64,000 bases of DNA from Polynucleobacter sp. UK-Mo-2m-Kol15 (GCF_018881505.1 NZ_JACVQC010000001.1:477832-541831); one strand, 5' to 3'. Shown: positions 18,890 to 29,182, numbered from the stretch's first letter. Program-made: numbers and translations. The notes: generated from the sequence alone by a model not told the origin.

Positions 18890-20194
18890 TTAGTCCATAA
18901 AAGGACCCCAGGATGGCTGACGTACATCAGACCCCGGAATAGTCAAGATTTGCTTGGAATTACCACTAACGGACACTGCCGCCAAAACCCGTTTGCCGCC
19001 CACTTTAGTGGAGTAGAGAACATAACGACCATTCGCTGCAAATGAGGGAGATTCATCGCTAGATCCATCCGTTAGTGCCTGGGAATCTCCAGTGGCTAAA
19101 TTAAGGATATGCAGACGAAAAGCCCCGCCAAGATTGGCGATATAGGCTAAATACTTTCCATCTGGCGAGATGCGTGGAGAGGTCACGAAGCCTTGCTTGA
19201 AGGTAACGCGCTTTGCGCTCTCAGCCTGTTCGCCCTCAGCACTCATACGGTAAATCTGTGGATTGCCGCCACGATCGCTGGTGAAGTAAATGTAGCGACC
19301 ATCCGCAGAATATTGCGGTTCGGTATCAATCGTACGACCACGAGTCAGGCGCTGTAAGTTACTACCATCGGCATTGATGCTGTAGATTTGAGTATTACCA
19401 TCTTTGGAGAGGGAGATTGCTAATTTTTTGCCATCTGGAGACCAGGCTGGGGCGCTGTTATTACCCTTTTGATTGGAAAGGGGAATGCGACGACCTGTAG
19501 CTAGCTCATGAACATAAATCACTGGCTTGCGATCTTCAAAAGAAACGTAAGCCACTTTTTTGCCATCGGGTGACCATGATGGAGAAATAATAGGCTCACC
19601 ACTATTCATGGCATTGCGAATATTTTGACCATCCGCATCGGAGATAACTAAGCGATAGCGTTTACCCTCCTTAATGACATAGGAGAGGCGCGTAGAGAAG
19701 ATGCCCCGCTCGCCTAGCAATTTAAAGATGATGTCATCAGCAATTTTATGGGCTGCAGCGCGTAAATTATCAGCGCTGGAATTGATATTCAAGCCGCCAA
19801 GACCTTCAGATTTACGAACATCAAAAAGTTTATAGCGAATCTCAAACTGACCTGCGCTAGTCTGCACTACCGAACCCAGCACCAGAGCGTCCGCACCGCG
19901 GGCAGCCCAAGATGGGTAGTTTGGCGTTCCTTCATCACTTTCGCTGGCATTGCCATTTTCAGTATTTTTAAAGTAACCGCTACGAGCTAAGTCTTGACGA
20001 ATAATGTCGGTAATGCTGATCGGCAATTTGTTTTCATCTTTAAATCGCATTACCGCGATTGGGTAAAGAGATTGGCCCACACCAGTAATTTCAATACTCA
20101 TCTGCGCATGACTAGGAAGGCTGATTACGCCAAAGCCGAGAGCCAAAATCCACAAAAGGATCTTGATAAAAGAGCGTGCGATGTTTTTGATCAT
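18890..20194 (-). CDS. tolB: Tol-Pal system beta-propeller protein TolB
   Basis: Periplasmic beta-propeller that binds Pal and TolA during outer-membrane constriction. A signal peptide (LLWILALGFGVISLPSHA) precedes the mature start QMSIEITGVGQ. The N-terminal alpha/beta domain runs to about residue 170. Six WD40-like repeats follow, each with SPDGKK-type turns (SWSPDGKKVAYVS, AWSPDGKKLAISL, RISPDGKYLAYI). At 434 residues it is full length. It lies 10 bp after tolA. Confidence 0.96.
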   Translation of the reverse strand: MIKNIARSFIKILLWILALGFGVISLPSHAQMSIEITGVGQSLYPIAVMRFKDENKLPISITDIIRQDLARSGYFKNTENGNASESDEGTPNYPSWAARGADALVLGSVVQTSAGQFEIRYKLFDVRKSEGLGGLNINSSADNLRAAAHKIADDIIFKLLGERGIFSTRLSYVIKEGKRYRLVISDADGQNIRNAMNSGEPIISPSWSPDGKKVAYVSFEDRKPVIYVHELATGRRIPLSNQKGNNSAPAWSPDGKKLAISLSKDGNTQIYSINADGSNLQRLTRGRTIDTEPQYSADGRYIYFTSDRGGNPQIYRMSAEGEQAESAKRVTFKQGFVTSPRISPDGKYLAYIANLGGAFRLHILNLATGDSQALTDGSSDESPSFAANGRYVLYSTKVGGKRVLAAVSVSGNSKQILTIPGSDVRQPSWGPFMD

Positions 20195-20204
20195 GTCTAG
20201 TAAT

Positions 20205-21026
20205 TTACTTGGGTTTGAGTTTAAGTTCAGGTGTCAGAGTTGGAAATTGACCATTGTCGTCTTTTGGTAGGCTCTGGGTAGCATCAATTGCGCTTAAGAC
20301 CGCTTGATCCCAAGCGTTATCACCACTGCTTGAAGTCATTACTCTGCTGAGGATGGCTCCATCTGGAGCAAGCTTAACCTGAATAATGGTTTGTTTGTTG
20401 CCCTTAAAGGAATCTGCATTAAAGGTAATGTTAGCGCGCACCTTCTTAATCACTTTATCGCTCCAGCCAGGCGGCGCATTGCCTCCACCGCCAACACCAC
20501 TGCCCACTGAGCCGCCAGTCCCACCATCCGTTGCTGCCAATCCTCGCAGACTGGCGATATTGGCTTCACGCCTTTTATCGGACTCTGCATTGGCTTTCAT
20601 TTGGGCGGGAGTCAATGCAGCCGGTTTTGGAGTTTCCACTTTCTTCGCTGGCTCAGGCTTTTTGGTCTCCTCCTTTTTCTTTTCTTTCGGAGGAGTTGGC
20701 TTAACGGGTTTAGGTATTTCTTTAATAACTTCTTTTTTAGGCGGCTCTTTCACGACCTGCTTTTTCTTGATTGCAATATCAGCCGCCTCTTCTTTTATTT
20801 CTGTTTTTAATTCAGGCACTAGGGGGGCTTCTACTTGTGGGGTAGCATCCCACAACTCCACTTCCACTCCCGAGGGTGTGGAGTTATTCCAACTGATGCC
20901 AATTACCAAAAATGCAATTAATCCTAAATGCACGGCAAGTGAAAAACTAAAAGCACGTTTAGTGCTTTCGTTTTTGCTAGGGCGGCCTCGTGAGAAGCTG
21001 GAATGAAATGTTTGCGCGCTATTCAT
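20205..21026 (-). CDS. tolA: Cell envelope protein TolA
   Basis: Inner-membrane protein that spans the periplasm to contact TolB and Pal. It has a cytoplasmic N-terminus, one transmembrane helix (FSLAVHLGLIAFLVIGISW) and a Lys/Glu/Pro-rich linker of about 100 residues. A Gly-rich stretch follows, then a C-terminal TonB-like domain starting near GWSDKVIKKVRANI. At 273 residues it is shorter than enterobacterial TolA (about 420) because the helical domain II is reduced, as in many betaproteobacteria. Confidence 0.93.
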   Translation of the reverse strand: MNSAQTFHSSFSRGRPSKNESTKRAFSFSLAVHLGLIAFLVIGISWNNSTPSGVEVELWDATPQVEAPLVPELKTEIKEEAADIAIKKKQVVKEPPKKEVIKEIPKPVKPTPPKEKKKEETKKPEPAKKVETPKPAALTPAQMKANAESDKRREANIASLRGLAATDGGTGGSVGSGVGGGGNAPPGWSDKVIKKVRANITFNADSFKGNKQTIIQVKLAPDGAILSRVMTSSSGDNAWDQAVLSAIDATQSLPKDDNGQFPTLTPELKLKPK

Positions 21027-21045
21027 GTGTGCAATACAAAAAGGC

Positions 21046-21465
21046 TTATTGGCTCTTCACTGCAAGACCGACCCGTTTCACGCCATTCTCTTTTAGCTTG
21101 GACATGACTTCCATCACCACTTCATATTTAATCGATTTATCTGCAGCAAGAACTACAGGTTGCTCAGCGGACTTCTCCGCTTGCGATCTAGCAAATGCCC
21201 CAAGTTCAAATTTATTTAAAGTTTGAACTGGATCACCATCTTTGCGAACAATGACATTTTCATTGGCATCAATTGTCAAAAAGACCGGTGGCAAAGATTG
21301 AACTTTTGCACCGCCTACTGTGGGTAAATTGACAACGCCTGGATTGACCATTGGCGCTGTCACCATAAAGATGACGAGCAATACCAACATCACATCAATG
21401 TAAGGCACTACATTGATGTCGGCCATAGCCCGACGTTTAGAGGATTTTCGGAGTGAGCCTGCCAT
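21046..21465 (-). CDS. tolR: Tol-Pal system protein TolR
   Basis: ExbD/TolR-family inner-membrane subunit of the proton-driven TolQR motor. The 139 residues contain a cytoplasmic N-terminus, one transmembrane helix with the essential Asp (NVVPYIDVMLVLLVIFMVTAP) and a periplasmic domain. It lies 2 bp downstream of tolQ and 19 bp upstream of tolA. It is distinct from the exbD gene at 27.8-28.2 kb. Confidence 0.95.
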   Translation of the reverse strand: MAGSLRKSSKRRAMADINVVPYIDVMLVLLVIFMVTAPMVNPGVVNLPTVGGAKVQSLPPVFLTIDANENVIVRKDGDPVQTLNKFELGAFARSQAEKSAEQPVVLAADKSIKYEVVMEVMSKLKENGVKRVGLAVKSQ

Positions 21466-21467
21466 GC

Positions 21468-22124
21468 TTACTTGCCTGAACCTTGACGTTGCAAGATGTT
21501 GGTGAATTCTTCAATGAAGGTTTCAAAACGAATCGCTAGGCGGTCTACATCTGTAGCTGCCCGGTTATAGGCCACTACCGCAGGAATCGCGGCAAATAGA
21601 CCGATCGCCGTTGCAACTAGTGCCTCGGCAATACCTGGGGCTACTGCAGCTAAGGTGGCATTTTGTACGTTAGCTAAGCCTCGGAAGGCATGCATGATGC
21701 CCCAAACGGTGCCAAAGAGGCCGATATAAGGGGAGACTGAGCCGACGGATGCTAGGAAGGGTAGGTTGGCCTCTAGCATGTCCATTTCGCGCTGGTAGGT
21801 CGCTTTCATGGCACGGCGAGCGGCATCGATCTCACGCACCTTCATGAATTCCTGCATCCCGGCTTCAAAAATATGCTCTAAAACGGCGTCACTACGGGTG
21901 TTGCGCTGTGCAGCATCCAAAAGGGTATTGAGGTCGCCGCCAGACCAAAAGTCCCGCTCAAAACGCTCGGTATCTCGTCTTACGCCTCGCAGAATGGCAG
22001 TTTTCTTAAAAATGATGGTCCAAGAGGCAACCGACATGCTCAGTAATAACAACATTACTAGCTGTACTAATAGGCTGGCATTCAGGACTAGGGAGAGGAA
22101 TGAGAGGTCTTGTGTGGTGGTCAT
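21468..22124 (-). CDS. tolQ: Tol-Pal system protein TolQ
   Basis: ExbB/TolQ-family inner-membrane subunit of the Tol motor. The 218 residues have three transmembrane helices. The first is LLVQLVMLLLLSMSVASWTII; the C-terminal pair includes YIGLFGTVWGIMHAF and GIAEALVATAIGLFAAIPAV, the channel-forming segments. First gene of the tol operon here; the usual ybgC is absent upstream and glyA diverges across 76 bp. Confidence 0.95.
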   Translation of the reverse strand: MTTTQDLSFLSLVLNASLLVQLVMLLLLSMSVASWTIIFKKTAILRGVRRDTERFERDFWSGGDLNTLLDAAQRNTRSDAVLEHIFEAGMQEFMKVREIDAARRAMKATYQREMDMLEANLPFLASVGSVSPYIGLFGTVWGIMHAFRGLANVQNATLAAVAPGIAEALVATAIGLFAAIPAVVAYNRAATDVDRLAIRFETFIEEFTNILQRQGSGK

Positions 22125-22200
22125 GGTGGATTTTGTATGATGTAGGTTGATTTTACTAAGTTAATTAACTCAGCAATACAACTTCATCAGGATTATCACC

Positions 22201-23445
22201 ATGTTTGACCGCCAAAATACCTTAACCAAAACCGACCCAGAGCTGTGGGCTGCAATTCAGAATGAGAATAAGCGTCAGGAAGACCATATTGAGCTCATCG
22301 CTTCTGAGAACTATGCTTCCCCGGCAGTGATGCAAGCACAGGGCTCTCAGTTAACCAATAAGTACGCTGAAGGCTATCCTGGTAAGCGTTATTACGGTGG
22401 TTGCGAGTTTGTCGATGTGGCTGAGCAACTGGCCATTGACCGAGTGAAGGCTTTATATGGCGCTGAAGCAGCGAACGTTCAGCCCCATTGCGGCGCATCT
22501 GCTAACCAGGCGGTATTTTTAGCATTTCTTAAGCCAGGCGACACCTTTATGGGGATGAGCTTGGCTGAGGGCGGTCATTTGACCCATGGCATGGCTTTGA
22601 ATATGAGTGGTAAGTGGTTCAACCCGATTTCCTATGGCCTCGATAAAAACGAGGCGATCGATTACGAGCAGATGGAGCGTTTAGCTCGTGAGCACAAGCC
22701 AAAGTTGATTATTGCTGGCGCATCTGCATATTCTTTGGTGATCGATTGGGAGCGAATTGGTAAATTAGCTAAAGAAGTTGGCGCCATTTTTATGGTGGAC
22801 ATGGCCCATTACTCTGGCCTGATTGCTGCTGGCGTATATCCAAACCCAGTTCCTCATGCTGACATTGTTACTTCTACTACGCACAAGAGTTTGCGCGGTC
22901 CACGTGGTGGCATCATCTTGATGAAGGCTGAGCATGAGAAGGCAATCAACTCTGCGGTATTTCCTGGCTTACAAGGCGGTCCTTTGATGCATGTAATCGC
23001 CGCTAAGGCGACGGCATTTAAAGAGGCGCAAGAGCCTGCTTTTATCGATTATCAAAAGCAAGTAATTGCTAACGCAAAAGCCTTGGCAGAGACATTGATT
23101 TCTCGAGGCCTGCGCATTGTTTCTGGCGGTACGGACTCTCATGTGATGTTGGTTGATTTGCGTGCGAAGAAAATGACTGGTAAAGAGGCTGAGCGCGTAT
23201 TGGGCGAGGCGCATATTACTTGTAACAAAAACGGCATCCCGAATGACCCAGAAAAACCAATGGTCACTAGTGGTATTCGTTTGGGCTCACCTGCAATGAC
23301 AACCCGTGGCTTTAAAGAAGCTGAAGCGCGTCAAGTCGGCAATTTCATCGCGGATGTTTTGGATAATCCAAATGATGCCGACAATATCGCTAAGGTTCGT
23401 GCCCAAGTTTCCGAGTTGACTAAGCGCTTCCCAGTTTACGGTTAA
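22201..23445 (+). CDS. glyA: Serine hydroxymethyltransferase
   Basis: PLP enzyme interconverting serine and glycine with tetrahydrofolate, the main one-carbon source. The 414-residue protein has [20 protein letters not shown], the [11 protein letters not shown] substrate segment and the PLP-lysine motif [14 protein letters not shown]. It lies 34 bp upstream of nrdR, the conserved glyA-nrdR pair. AGGA seven bases or so before the ATG serves as the ribosome binding site. No riboswitch is evident. Confidence 0.97.
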   Translation: MFDRQNTLTKTDPELWAAIQNENKRQEDHIELIASENYASPAVMQAQGSQLTNKYAEGYPGKRYYGGCEFVDVAEQLAIDRVKALYGAEAANVQPHCGASANQAVFLAFLKPGDTFMGMSLAEGGHLTHGMALNMSGKWFNPISYGLDKNEAIDYEQMERLAREHKPKLIIAGASAYSLVIDWERIGKLAKEVGAIFMVDMAHYSGLIAAGVYPNPVPHADIVTSTTHKSLRGPRGGIILMKAEHEKAINSAVFPGLQGGPLMHVIAAKATAFKEAQEPAFIDYQKQVIANAKALAETLISRGLRIVSGGTDSHVMLVDLRAKKMTGKEAERVLGEAHITCNKNGIPNDPEKPMVTSGIRLGSPAMTTRGFKEAEARQVGNFIADVLDNPNDADNIAKVRAQVSELTKRFPVYG

Positions 23446-23479
23446 GTAAACACTCAGCTAACACGAGAGAAGAACTTCA

Positions 23480-23926
23480 TTGCGCTGCCCTTTTTGCCAT
23501 AACGACGATACCCAGGTTTTGGATACCCGGGTATCGGATGAAGGCGATACTATTCGTCGTCGTCGTCGTTGTGCCAAATGCGATAAACGATTTACTACCT
23601 ATGAACGTGTAGAGCTAGTCTTACCAGCAATCGTAAAGAAGAACGGCAGCCGTGTTGAATACAGCCACGATAAGTTAGTCGGCTCAGTTAAGCTCGCATT
23701 GCGCAAGCGCCCAGTCTCCTCTGATTCTGTTGATGAAGCTATTGCCCGAATTGAGGAGAAGTTGCTCAGCCTGGGTGAAAAAGAAATTCCGAGTGAGCGC
23801 GTGGGTGAGTTAGTGATGCGAGAGCTCAAGCGTTTGGATAAAGTAGCCTACATCCGCTTTGCATCCGTATACAGAAGCTTTGCGGATATCGAATCATTTG
23901 AGAGTGCGTTGAAAGAGTTGAAATAG
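23480..23926 (+). CDS. nrdR: Transcriptional repressor NrdR
   Basis: Zinc/ATP-cone repressor of ribonucleotide reductase genes. The N-terminal zinc ribbon is MRCPFC...CAKC, then RFTTYERVE, followed by an ATP-cone domain ([20 protein letters not shown]). The 148-residue length is typical. The start codon is TTG, placing the protein at the canonical MRCPFC; no ATG lies nearby in frame. GAGAGAAGAA upstream is a plausible ribosome binding site. Confidence 0.95.
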   Translation: MRCPFCHNDDTQVLDTRVSDEGDTIRRRRRCAKCDKRFTTYERVELVLPAIVKKNGSRVEYSHDKLVGSVKLALRKRPVSSDSVDEAIARIEEKLLSLGEKEIPSERVGELVMRELKRLDKVAYIRFASVYRSFADIESFESALKELK

Positions 23927-24112
23927 TTATTTTGAGGTGTGGCATTTTTCAGGTGTGATGTCATCGACGTTCTTGGTCTCTCGAGTTTCATCTTTAACAC
24001 CCCTTTTAAATTTCCCCATCTTGCTTGTTATTAGTGCTTCACAGCGATCAAGTCCGCGCATAGTTTGATTCATTTCATGAATTATTCTGCTGGTTGATTT
24101 TTTGTTTGCCAT
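23927..24112 (-). CDS. Small hypothetical protein
   Basis: An open frame of 61 codons on the minus strand directly against the nrdR stop, encoding a basic protein (MANKKSTSRIIHEMNQTMRG...). It has no recognisable domain and no good ribosome binding site. It could be a short strain-specific gene or chance; it fills an otherwise empty gap before the HigBA-like module. Confidence 0.25.
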   Translation of the reverse strand: MANKKSTSRIIHEMNQTMRGLDRCEALITSKMGKFKRGVKDETRETKNVDDITPEKCHTSK

Positions 24113-24186
24113 GGCGCAAATTTAGCATCGAAAAAGCCACTCTCTTAAGTCAAGTAAATATCAATTTCCTTTGGATGGTCTTTGTG

Positions 24187-24209
24187 TATACTGTAACCGA
24201 TTGATTACA
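24187..24209 (+). promoter_or_regulatory. Promoter/operator of HigBA-like module
   Basis: A -10 like TATACT (24187-24192) abuts an inverted repeat TGTAA-N8-TTACA (24192-24209) nine bases before the toxin start. The overlap of operator and likely transcription start fits autoregulation by the antitoxin; this is inferred. Confidence 0.5.
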
Positions 24210-24217
24210 ATTTAGGT

Positions 24218-24514
24218 ATGTATGAAATCAATAAAACAGCTGAATTTGAGACGTGGCTCAACACTATTCGCGATCCTTTAACTCGAGGTCGATTAATAGC
24301 ACGGCTTCGCAGAGTGGCTTTAGGTAATTTAGGTGATGTTGCACCAATATCCGAAGGTGTATCTGAAATGCGAGAGCATTTTGGCGCCGGATGGAGGATG
24401 TATTACATTCAGCGCAGAAAAGTAATTATCGTAATGTTGGGTGGTGGTTGTAAATCAACTCAGGCGGCTGATATTAAGAGAGTTAAAAAGTTGCTCCTGA
24501 CAATGGAGGATTAA
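24218..24514 (+). CDS. RelE/HigB-type toxin (addiction module killer protein)
   Basis: A 98-residue RelE-superfamily toxin of the putative killer-protein subfamily (toxin first, antitoxin second). EFETWLNTIRDPLTRGRLIARL and VSEMREHFGAGWRMYYIQR, then VIIVMLGGGCKSTQ, are hallmarks of this group. The AD-IKRVKKLL C-terminus is also typical. The stop is immediately followed by the antitoxin ATG. Probably an mRNA interferase or gyrase-type RelE relative; activity not shown. Confidence 0.88.
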   Translation: MYEINKTAEFETWLNTIRDPLTRGRLIARLRRVALGNLGDVAPISEGVSEMREHFGAGWRMYYIQRRKVIIVMLGGGCKSTQAADIKRVKKLLLTMED

Positions 24515-24817
24515 ATGACGAAAATGAAAAAGATAAAAATAAGTGAGCTACCAAGGTTTGATGTCGTAGATTACTTGAAGACTGAAGAAGATATTGCCGG
24601 ATATTTAACGGCAGTCTTGGAGGATGGTGATCCTGCTTTATTTGTTGCCGCAATTGGTGATATTGCGAGAGCAAAAGGAATGAGTGAGATTGCTAAAAAG
24701 AGTGGGGTTACTAGAGAGTCGCTGTATAGAGCTTTGAAAATTGAGGCTCGCCCACGATTTGAGACTGTTACAAGAGTGATACATGCTTTGGGGATGAAAT
24801 TGAGTGTTCATGCCTAA
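24515..24817 (+). CDS. HigA-type antitoxin (addiction module antidote)
   Basis: A 100-residue antitoxin partner of the preceding toxin. The N-terminus reads FDVVDYLKTEEDIAGYLTAV. The C-terminal helix-turn-helix contains MSEIAKKSGVTRESLYRALK and ends TVTRVIHALGMKLSV, the standard architecture of this family. Adjacent to the toxin with no gap and followed by a strong terminator, so the two form a self-contained unit between nrdR and adk. Confidence 0.9.
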   Translation: MTKMKKIKISELPRFDVVDYLKTEEDIAGYLTAVLEDGDPALFVAAIGDIARAKGMSEIAKKSGVTRESLYRALKIEARPRFETVTRVIHALGMKLSVHA

Positions 24818-24820
24818 TAA

Positions 24821-24847
24821 AAAAGGGACTGCATTGCAGTCCCTTTT
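24821..24847. terminator. Bidirectional intrinsic terminator
   Basis: Perfect 13-base arms (AAAAGGGACTGCA and complement) around a single T form a strong hairpin with A/T flanks. It serves the toxin-antitoxin unit on the plus strand and adk on the minus strand. Confidence 0.92.
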
Positions 24848-24885
24848 AATATTCGCCAGTTGAGAAAACTTAGCGTTTAACTTGC

Positions 24886-25572
<687 letters not shown>

Positions 25573-25587
25573 CTATTGTCTCGTATT

Positions 25588-25632
25588 TTCTCGGGATCCT
25601 TTGTGACTAATCCCTAGGATTATCCCCGAGAA
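25588..25632 (-). other. Hairpin between kdsB and adk
   Basis: Arms TTCTCGGGATCCT (25588-25600) and AGGAT-TATC-CCCGAGAA (25616-25632) pair with a four-base bulge. There is no clear U-run on the minus strand, so it may be a weak terminator after kdsB or a structured leader of the adk mRNA. Confidence 0.4.
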
Positions 25633-25655
25633 CCTTGGAAAAACTGGATTCTTGG

Positions 25656-26411
25656 CTAGTTGGCCATGATGCGACGGACTCGTTCGAGGTCTTCGATCGT
25701 GTCAACCCCTGCTGGCGGGGCTTTATTGGCAGTGTGCACTGCAATTCGGTAGCCATTCCAGAGGGCGCGAAGTTGCTCTAGAGCCTCGGCAAGCTCCGGC
25801 GGGGCTGGTTCAAGGCGGGTATAGGCCTGTAAAAAGTCCGCTCGATAGGCGTAAATGCCCAGATGTCGCAAGTGCGTTGCAGGCACCTCTAATTGAGCGT
25901 CGCGTACAAAGGGGATGACAGATCTGGAAAAGTAGAGTGCCTCGTTAGAGCGATTGAGGACTACTTTAACGACATTAGGATTGCTAATTTCTGCAGCATC
26001 CACAATGGGCACTGCAACAGTTGAAATCGCACATGCAGCATTGTCAGCTAAAGTTTGCGCAACTTGATTGATCAACTCAGGTGGAATCAGGGGCTCATCT
26101 CCCTGGACATTGACTACTAAGGTATCCGCCGAAAGCTTTAGGAGTTGCGCAACCTCAGCAATACGATCAGTTCCAGTAGGATGATCTGAACTAGTTAATA
26201 AACATTCAATGCGGTGTTCGTCACAAGCGGCTTGGACTTCTGGTGAATCCGTTGCCACCACAACGCTTTGAGCCAATGACTGTTGGGCGCGCTCAGCTAC
26301 ACGAATGACCATGGGCTTGCCACCGATGTCGGCAAGGGGTTTACGAGGCAAGCGAGTGGAGCCTAGTCTTGCAGGTATAACAACTAAAAACTCCGGAGGT
26401 TTATTGCTCAT
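25656..26411 (-). CDS. kdsB: 3-deoxy-manno-octulosonate cytidylyltransferase
   Basis: Activates Kdo as CMP-Kdo for lipopolysaccharide inner core synthesis. The N-terminus has [25 protein letters not shown], and [14 protein letters not shown] and [12 protein letters not shown] follow. It runs 251 residues. It sits in the conserved order lpxK-trm112-kdsB-adk. Confidence 0.96.
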   Translation of the reverse strand: MSNKPPEFLVVIPARLGSTRLPRKPLADIGGKPMVIRVAERAQQSLAQSVVVATDSPEVQAACDEHRIECLLTSSDHPTGTDRIAEVAQLLKLSADTLVVNVQGDEPLIPPELINQVAQTLADNAACAISTVAVPIVDAAEISNPNVVKVVLNRSNEALYFSRSVIPFVRDAQLEVPATHLRHLGIYAYRADFLQAYTRLEPAPPELAEALEQLRALWNGYRIAVHTANKAPPAGVDTIEDLERVRRIMAN

Positions 26412-26442
26412 GTGTAGTGAAATTCAATCGAGGTCGATCGAA

Positions 26443-26622
26443 TTAGCTGCACTCGTCAGCAGAAAGATTGCGAGCTTCATCCACTAGCATGACGGGGATG
26501 TCATTACGAATCGGATAGGCTAGGCGATCCGCTTTGCAAATAAGCTCCTGTTTTTCGGCATCCAAATGCAGAGTACTTTTGCATAAAGGACACACCAAAA
26601 TCTCTAGTAAGCGCTTATCCAT
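26443..26622 (-). CDS. Trm112 family small protein
   Basis: A 59-residue protein, [18 protein letters not shown] followed by the typical [18 protein letters not shown] and VMLVDEAR. This is the YcaR/Trm112 family, which carries a small zinc-ribbon-like fold with a CxxC pair (Cys11, Cys14). It lies between lpxK and kdsB with short gaps, a conserved arrangement in proteobacteria. Its role in bacteria is unclear; it may stabilise partner methyltransferases. Confidence 0.92.
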   Translation of the reverse strand: MDKRLLEILVCPLCKSTLHLDAEKQELICKADRLAYPIRNDIPVMLVDEARNLSADECS

Positions 26623-26641
26623 TTTTGATCTTTGCTATTTT

Positions 26642-27733
26642 TTATAAAGTGTATCGATTGGGATCGGGTCTTTGCAAAATCGATTGCAACCAGTCAGCTA
26701 ATGCATTGGGAATTTCTAAAGTCATTGGAACCACCCAAATGCGTTCATCCTGTATTTCACTGCATTTTACGGCATCCTTTTCCGTAATCAGAATGCATTC
26801 AGCATGAATTGCAGAGAAAAATGCTGGAGTGTATGTGGCGTGATCTCCTAAACCAATGGATTTACCAGCAATTCCTTGTTTTAGTAAATCGTCAAAAAAA
26901 CGCTGTGGATTGCCAATGGCTGCAACAGCGGTGATCTTATTTGGGAGGTAAGTGTCTGCGATGGCTTCCAAAGATTGCGTATTGCTAGGATCAATAAGCT
27001 GATAAGGCATGCCTAATTGAGTGTCTAAGGTGAAAGCACGACGCCCAAGAAAATATTCATCGATGTGAGCAGGGGATGTGCTCGAACCCGTCATTAAAGT
27101 GGCATCGCGTTCACGGGTAGCCGGTTCACGAAGAGGTCCTGCAGGTAGCAAGAAACCATTGCCTTCTGCACGTGTATCTCTCACTACGAATTCAATATCG
27201 CGGCCACCTTCACGGGCTGGCCAACGCACTAATGCTCGATGTTGTAGACCATCATCACTAATGATGACATTCACAGAAGAGTCATCTTTTAATAGGGATT
27301 GAATACTTTTCACGCGCTTGGGGTGTACCCAAATTGGAAATTGATTCTGTGTACGTTTAGCAATCAACACTGGCTCATCCCCAACTTCGGCAGGATTCGA
27401 ATCACTATTCACTTGTAATGGACTGCTCAGTGAAGAAGCGCCGTAGCCTCGGCTAATAATCCCCGGTCTCCAACCCATCGCCGCAAGACGTTCCGCCAAT
27501 GCAATGACGATCGGCGTCTTGCCAGTCCCGCCCACACGAATATTACCAACAATAATGATGGGCACTCTTTGTGCCTTGCCACCACCTAAGCCAAGCTCAT
27601 GAATGAGATCAAGTGCCTTGTTAATCCAGTCATATACCTTAGATAGCGGCCAAAGCAGAAGGCTAGTCGGACCACGCCTCTCCCAAAATTTGGGTGCTTT
27701 TTTAAAGGCGGTATTGGTTTTGGCGGATGTCAT
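26642..27733 (-). CDS. lpxK: Tetraacyldisaccharide 4'-kinase
   Basis: Phosphorylates the lipid A precursor at the 4' position on the inner membrane. It has the Walker A-like VGNIRVGGTGKTP and ISRGYGA, and further on IISDDGLQHRALVRW, all LpxK hallmarks. The protein is about 363 residues. ATG 27733 is taken as the start; a TTG one codon upstream is in frame. It lies 20 bp upstream of the Trm112 gene and downstream of exbD. Confidence 0.95.
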   Translation of the reverse strand: MTSAKTNTAFKKAPKFWERRGPTSLLLWPLSKVYDWINKALDLIHELGLGGGKAQRVPIIIVGNIRVGGTGKTPIVIALAERLAAMGWRPGIISRGYGASSLSSPLQVNSDSNPAEVGDEPVLIAKRTQNQFPIWVHPKRVKSIQSLLKDDSSVNVIISDDGLQHRALVRWPAREGGRDIEFVVRDTRAEGNGFLLPAGPLREPATRERDATLMTGSSTSPAHIDEYFLGRRAFTLDTQLGMPYQLIDPSNTQSLEAIADTYLPNKITAVAAIGNPQRFFDDLLKQGIAGKSIGLGDHATYTPAFFSAIHAECILITEKDAVKCSEIQDERIWVVPMTLEIPNALADWLQSILQRPDPNRYTL

Positions 27734-27771
27734 CAAAAGTAATTTTTTGTGGATGCGTGTTTGCCTATGAC

Positions 27772-28230
27772 TTACTTTTTCGTCTGGCTACTAAATACGA
27801 TATTCGATAAATTGGCATCACGTGCCGCTTCAAGTGCGCTCATGACCGCTTGGTGTGGCGCTCTAGCATCGGCATCAATATTAATTTGTACGCCAGTGTC
27901 TTTATTCGCACTATTTTGATTGAGCAAGTTCAGTGTATTACTAAGCTGATTGCGATCAGTCACTTTGCCATTAACGGCAAAGCGTCCATCACGGCTTACT
28001 GCGATGTGAATTTGTTTTACTTCTGCTTGGCTCGCTGCGCCATTGGCGGTGGGTAGTGTGATTGCCAGCTCTTGATAGCGGGTAAAGGTCGTGGAGATCA
28101 TTAAGAAAATCAATACGACTAGCAGCACATCAATAAAGGGAATGAGATTGATCTCAGGCTCAACTGGAGATGAGTGCACCCCCAGTGAAAATTGCCTGCG
28201 CTGCCTAAGCTGATTATTTAGCCAACTCAT
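27772..28230 (-). CDS. exbD: ExbD/TolR-family biopolymer transport protein
   Basis: Subunit of a second proton-driven motor of the ExbBD type. The 152 residues have a cytoplasmic N-terminus and a transmembrane helix with the essential Asp (NLIPFIDVLLVVLIFLMIS), then a periplasmic domain. It starts within the exbB stop (4-base overlap). No tonB is adjacent. The exbB-exbD-lpxK order is conserved in Burkholderiales, where the pair may energise an envelope process rather than iron uptake; that role is inferred. Confidence 0.92.
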   Translation of the reverse strand: MSWLNNQLRQRRQFSLGVHSSPVEPEINLIPFIDVLLVVLIFLMISTTFTRYQELAITLPTANGAASQAEVKQIHIAVSRDGRFAVNGKVTDRNQLSNTLNLLNQNSANKDTGVQINIDADARAPHQAVMSALEAARDANLSNIVFSSQTKK

Positions 28231-28868
28231 TTGCTATTTACGGAGTTCGGATAGAGTTTTTTAAATAATTGACGGGTAAATTCTTCGCACTCATGCTGGC
28301 GTTGATTGGCCATGGCACGTAGACCACGCCATGCAGCTAAAGCAGGAATCGCAATCAGTAATCCAAAGGCAGTGTTATACAAAGCAACTGAGATTCCATG
28401 GGCAAGTTGCTGTGGGCTGCCTGCGCCACCGTTAATAGCACCCTGACTGCCAAAGATTTCAATCATGCCAACAACAGTGCCAAAGAGCCCAAGCAAGGGG
28501 GCAACAGTTGCTATCGTGGCTAGAGCCCCCAAGTAGCGATCTAGCTTTAACCAAGTCGATTGAGCGCTGGCTTGTAGCTCTTCAAGTGCGGAATCAGCAG
28601 TGCTACCTGCAATTTTTTCGCGAAGGATGCACGCAAAGAGGGGGGCTACTGGAGAAAATTGGCTAATAGCGCTAATTTCTGCCTCAGAAACCGCTTTTTG
28701 CTCAGAAATGGCATTTGCCGCTCCAAACACCTTTTCAAGGCTGTCCTTAGGAAATAGGTGAATTTGGCGCAAATACCAGGCCCGCTCAATCAGAATGGCA
28801 AGTCCAATAATAGAGATGATGAGAAGGGGCCAAATGGGCCAGCCGGCAGACAGTAAGATTGAATACAT
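28227..28868 (-). CDS. exbB: ExbB/TolQ-family proton channel protein
   Basis: MotA/TolQ/ExbB-family membrane subunit pairing with exbD. The 213 residues have an N-terminal helix (WPIWPLLIISIIGLAILIERAW). Two C-terminal helices follow: ATVAPLLGLFGTVVGMIEIF and GISVALYNTAFGLLIAIPALA. First gene of an exbB-exbD-lpxK-trm112-kdsB-adk run; it diverges from xseA across about 314 bp. Confidence 0.93.
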   Translation of the reverse strand: MYSILLSAGWPIWPLLIISIIGLAILIERAWYLRQIHLFPKDSLEKVFGAANAISEQKAVSEAEISAISQFSPVAPLFACILREKIAGSTADSALEELQASAQSTWLKLDRYLGALATIATVAPLLGLFGTVVGMIEIFGSQGAINGGAGSPQQLAHGISVALYNTAFGLLIAIPALAAWRGLRAMANQRQHECEEFTRQLFKKLYPNSVNSK

Positions 28869-29182
28869 ATGCTCAGTACTTTAGCTGAATTAATAATTGA
28901 GTTTCTGAAAATGAGCCTGTGGATAACTCTGTGCAAAACTTTTTAGAAAATGCTTTGTAAGTCCTTGATTGATGGTGAGACCTATTCATTTTGGATGAAT
29001 TCTCTCAAAATGGATTGCAATAATTTGTGTTATAAATCAATTAGATAGGAATTACCTGTTGGTTTTATGAGACGTACTGGGTCAGTAATTACTTACTTGA
29101 AGGGCTTAGACCTAGAGCGAATAGGCTTCTGTGGATATTTATTGACCGCCAGACCTGATGCGTGCGTATAAAAAGAGAAAAA
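28869..29182. other. Intergenic region between exbB and xseA
   Basis: About 314 bp between divergent genes. It must hold promoters for both directions, but I can single out none with confidence. It includes one perfect DnaA-box-like TGTGGATAA (28918-28926) and a near match TGTGGATAT around 29131. I see no gene, remnant or stable hairpin. Confidence 0.4.

Noticed and set aside
20386..21006. A 206-codon open frame on the plus strand opposite tolA
   Set aside because: It is the complement of the Lys/Glu/Pro-rich linker of tolA, gives a low-complexity Phe/Ser/Gly-rich product and has no ribosome binding site; tolA is secure.
28918..29140. DnaA-box-like sequences TGTGGATAA and TGTGGATAT
   Set aside because: Only one perfect and one near match, with no box cluster, AT-rich unwinding element or dnaA/dnaN neighbours; not an origin.
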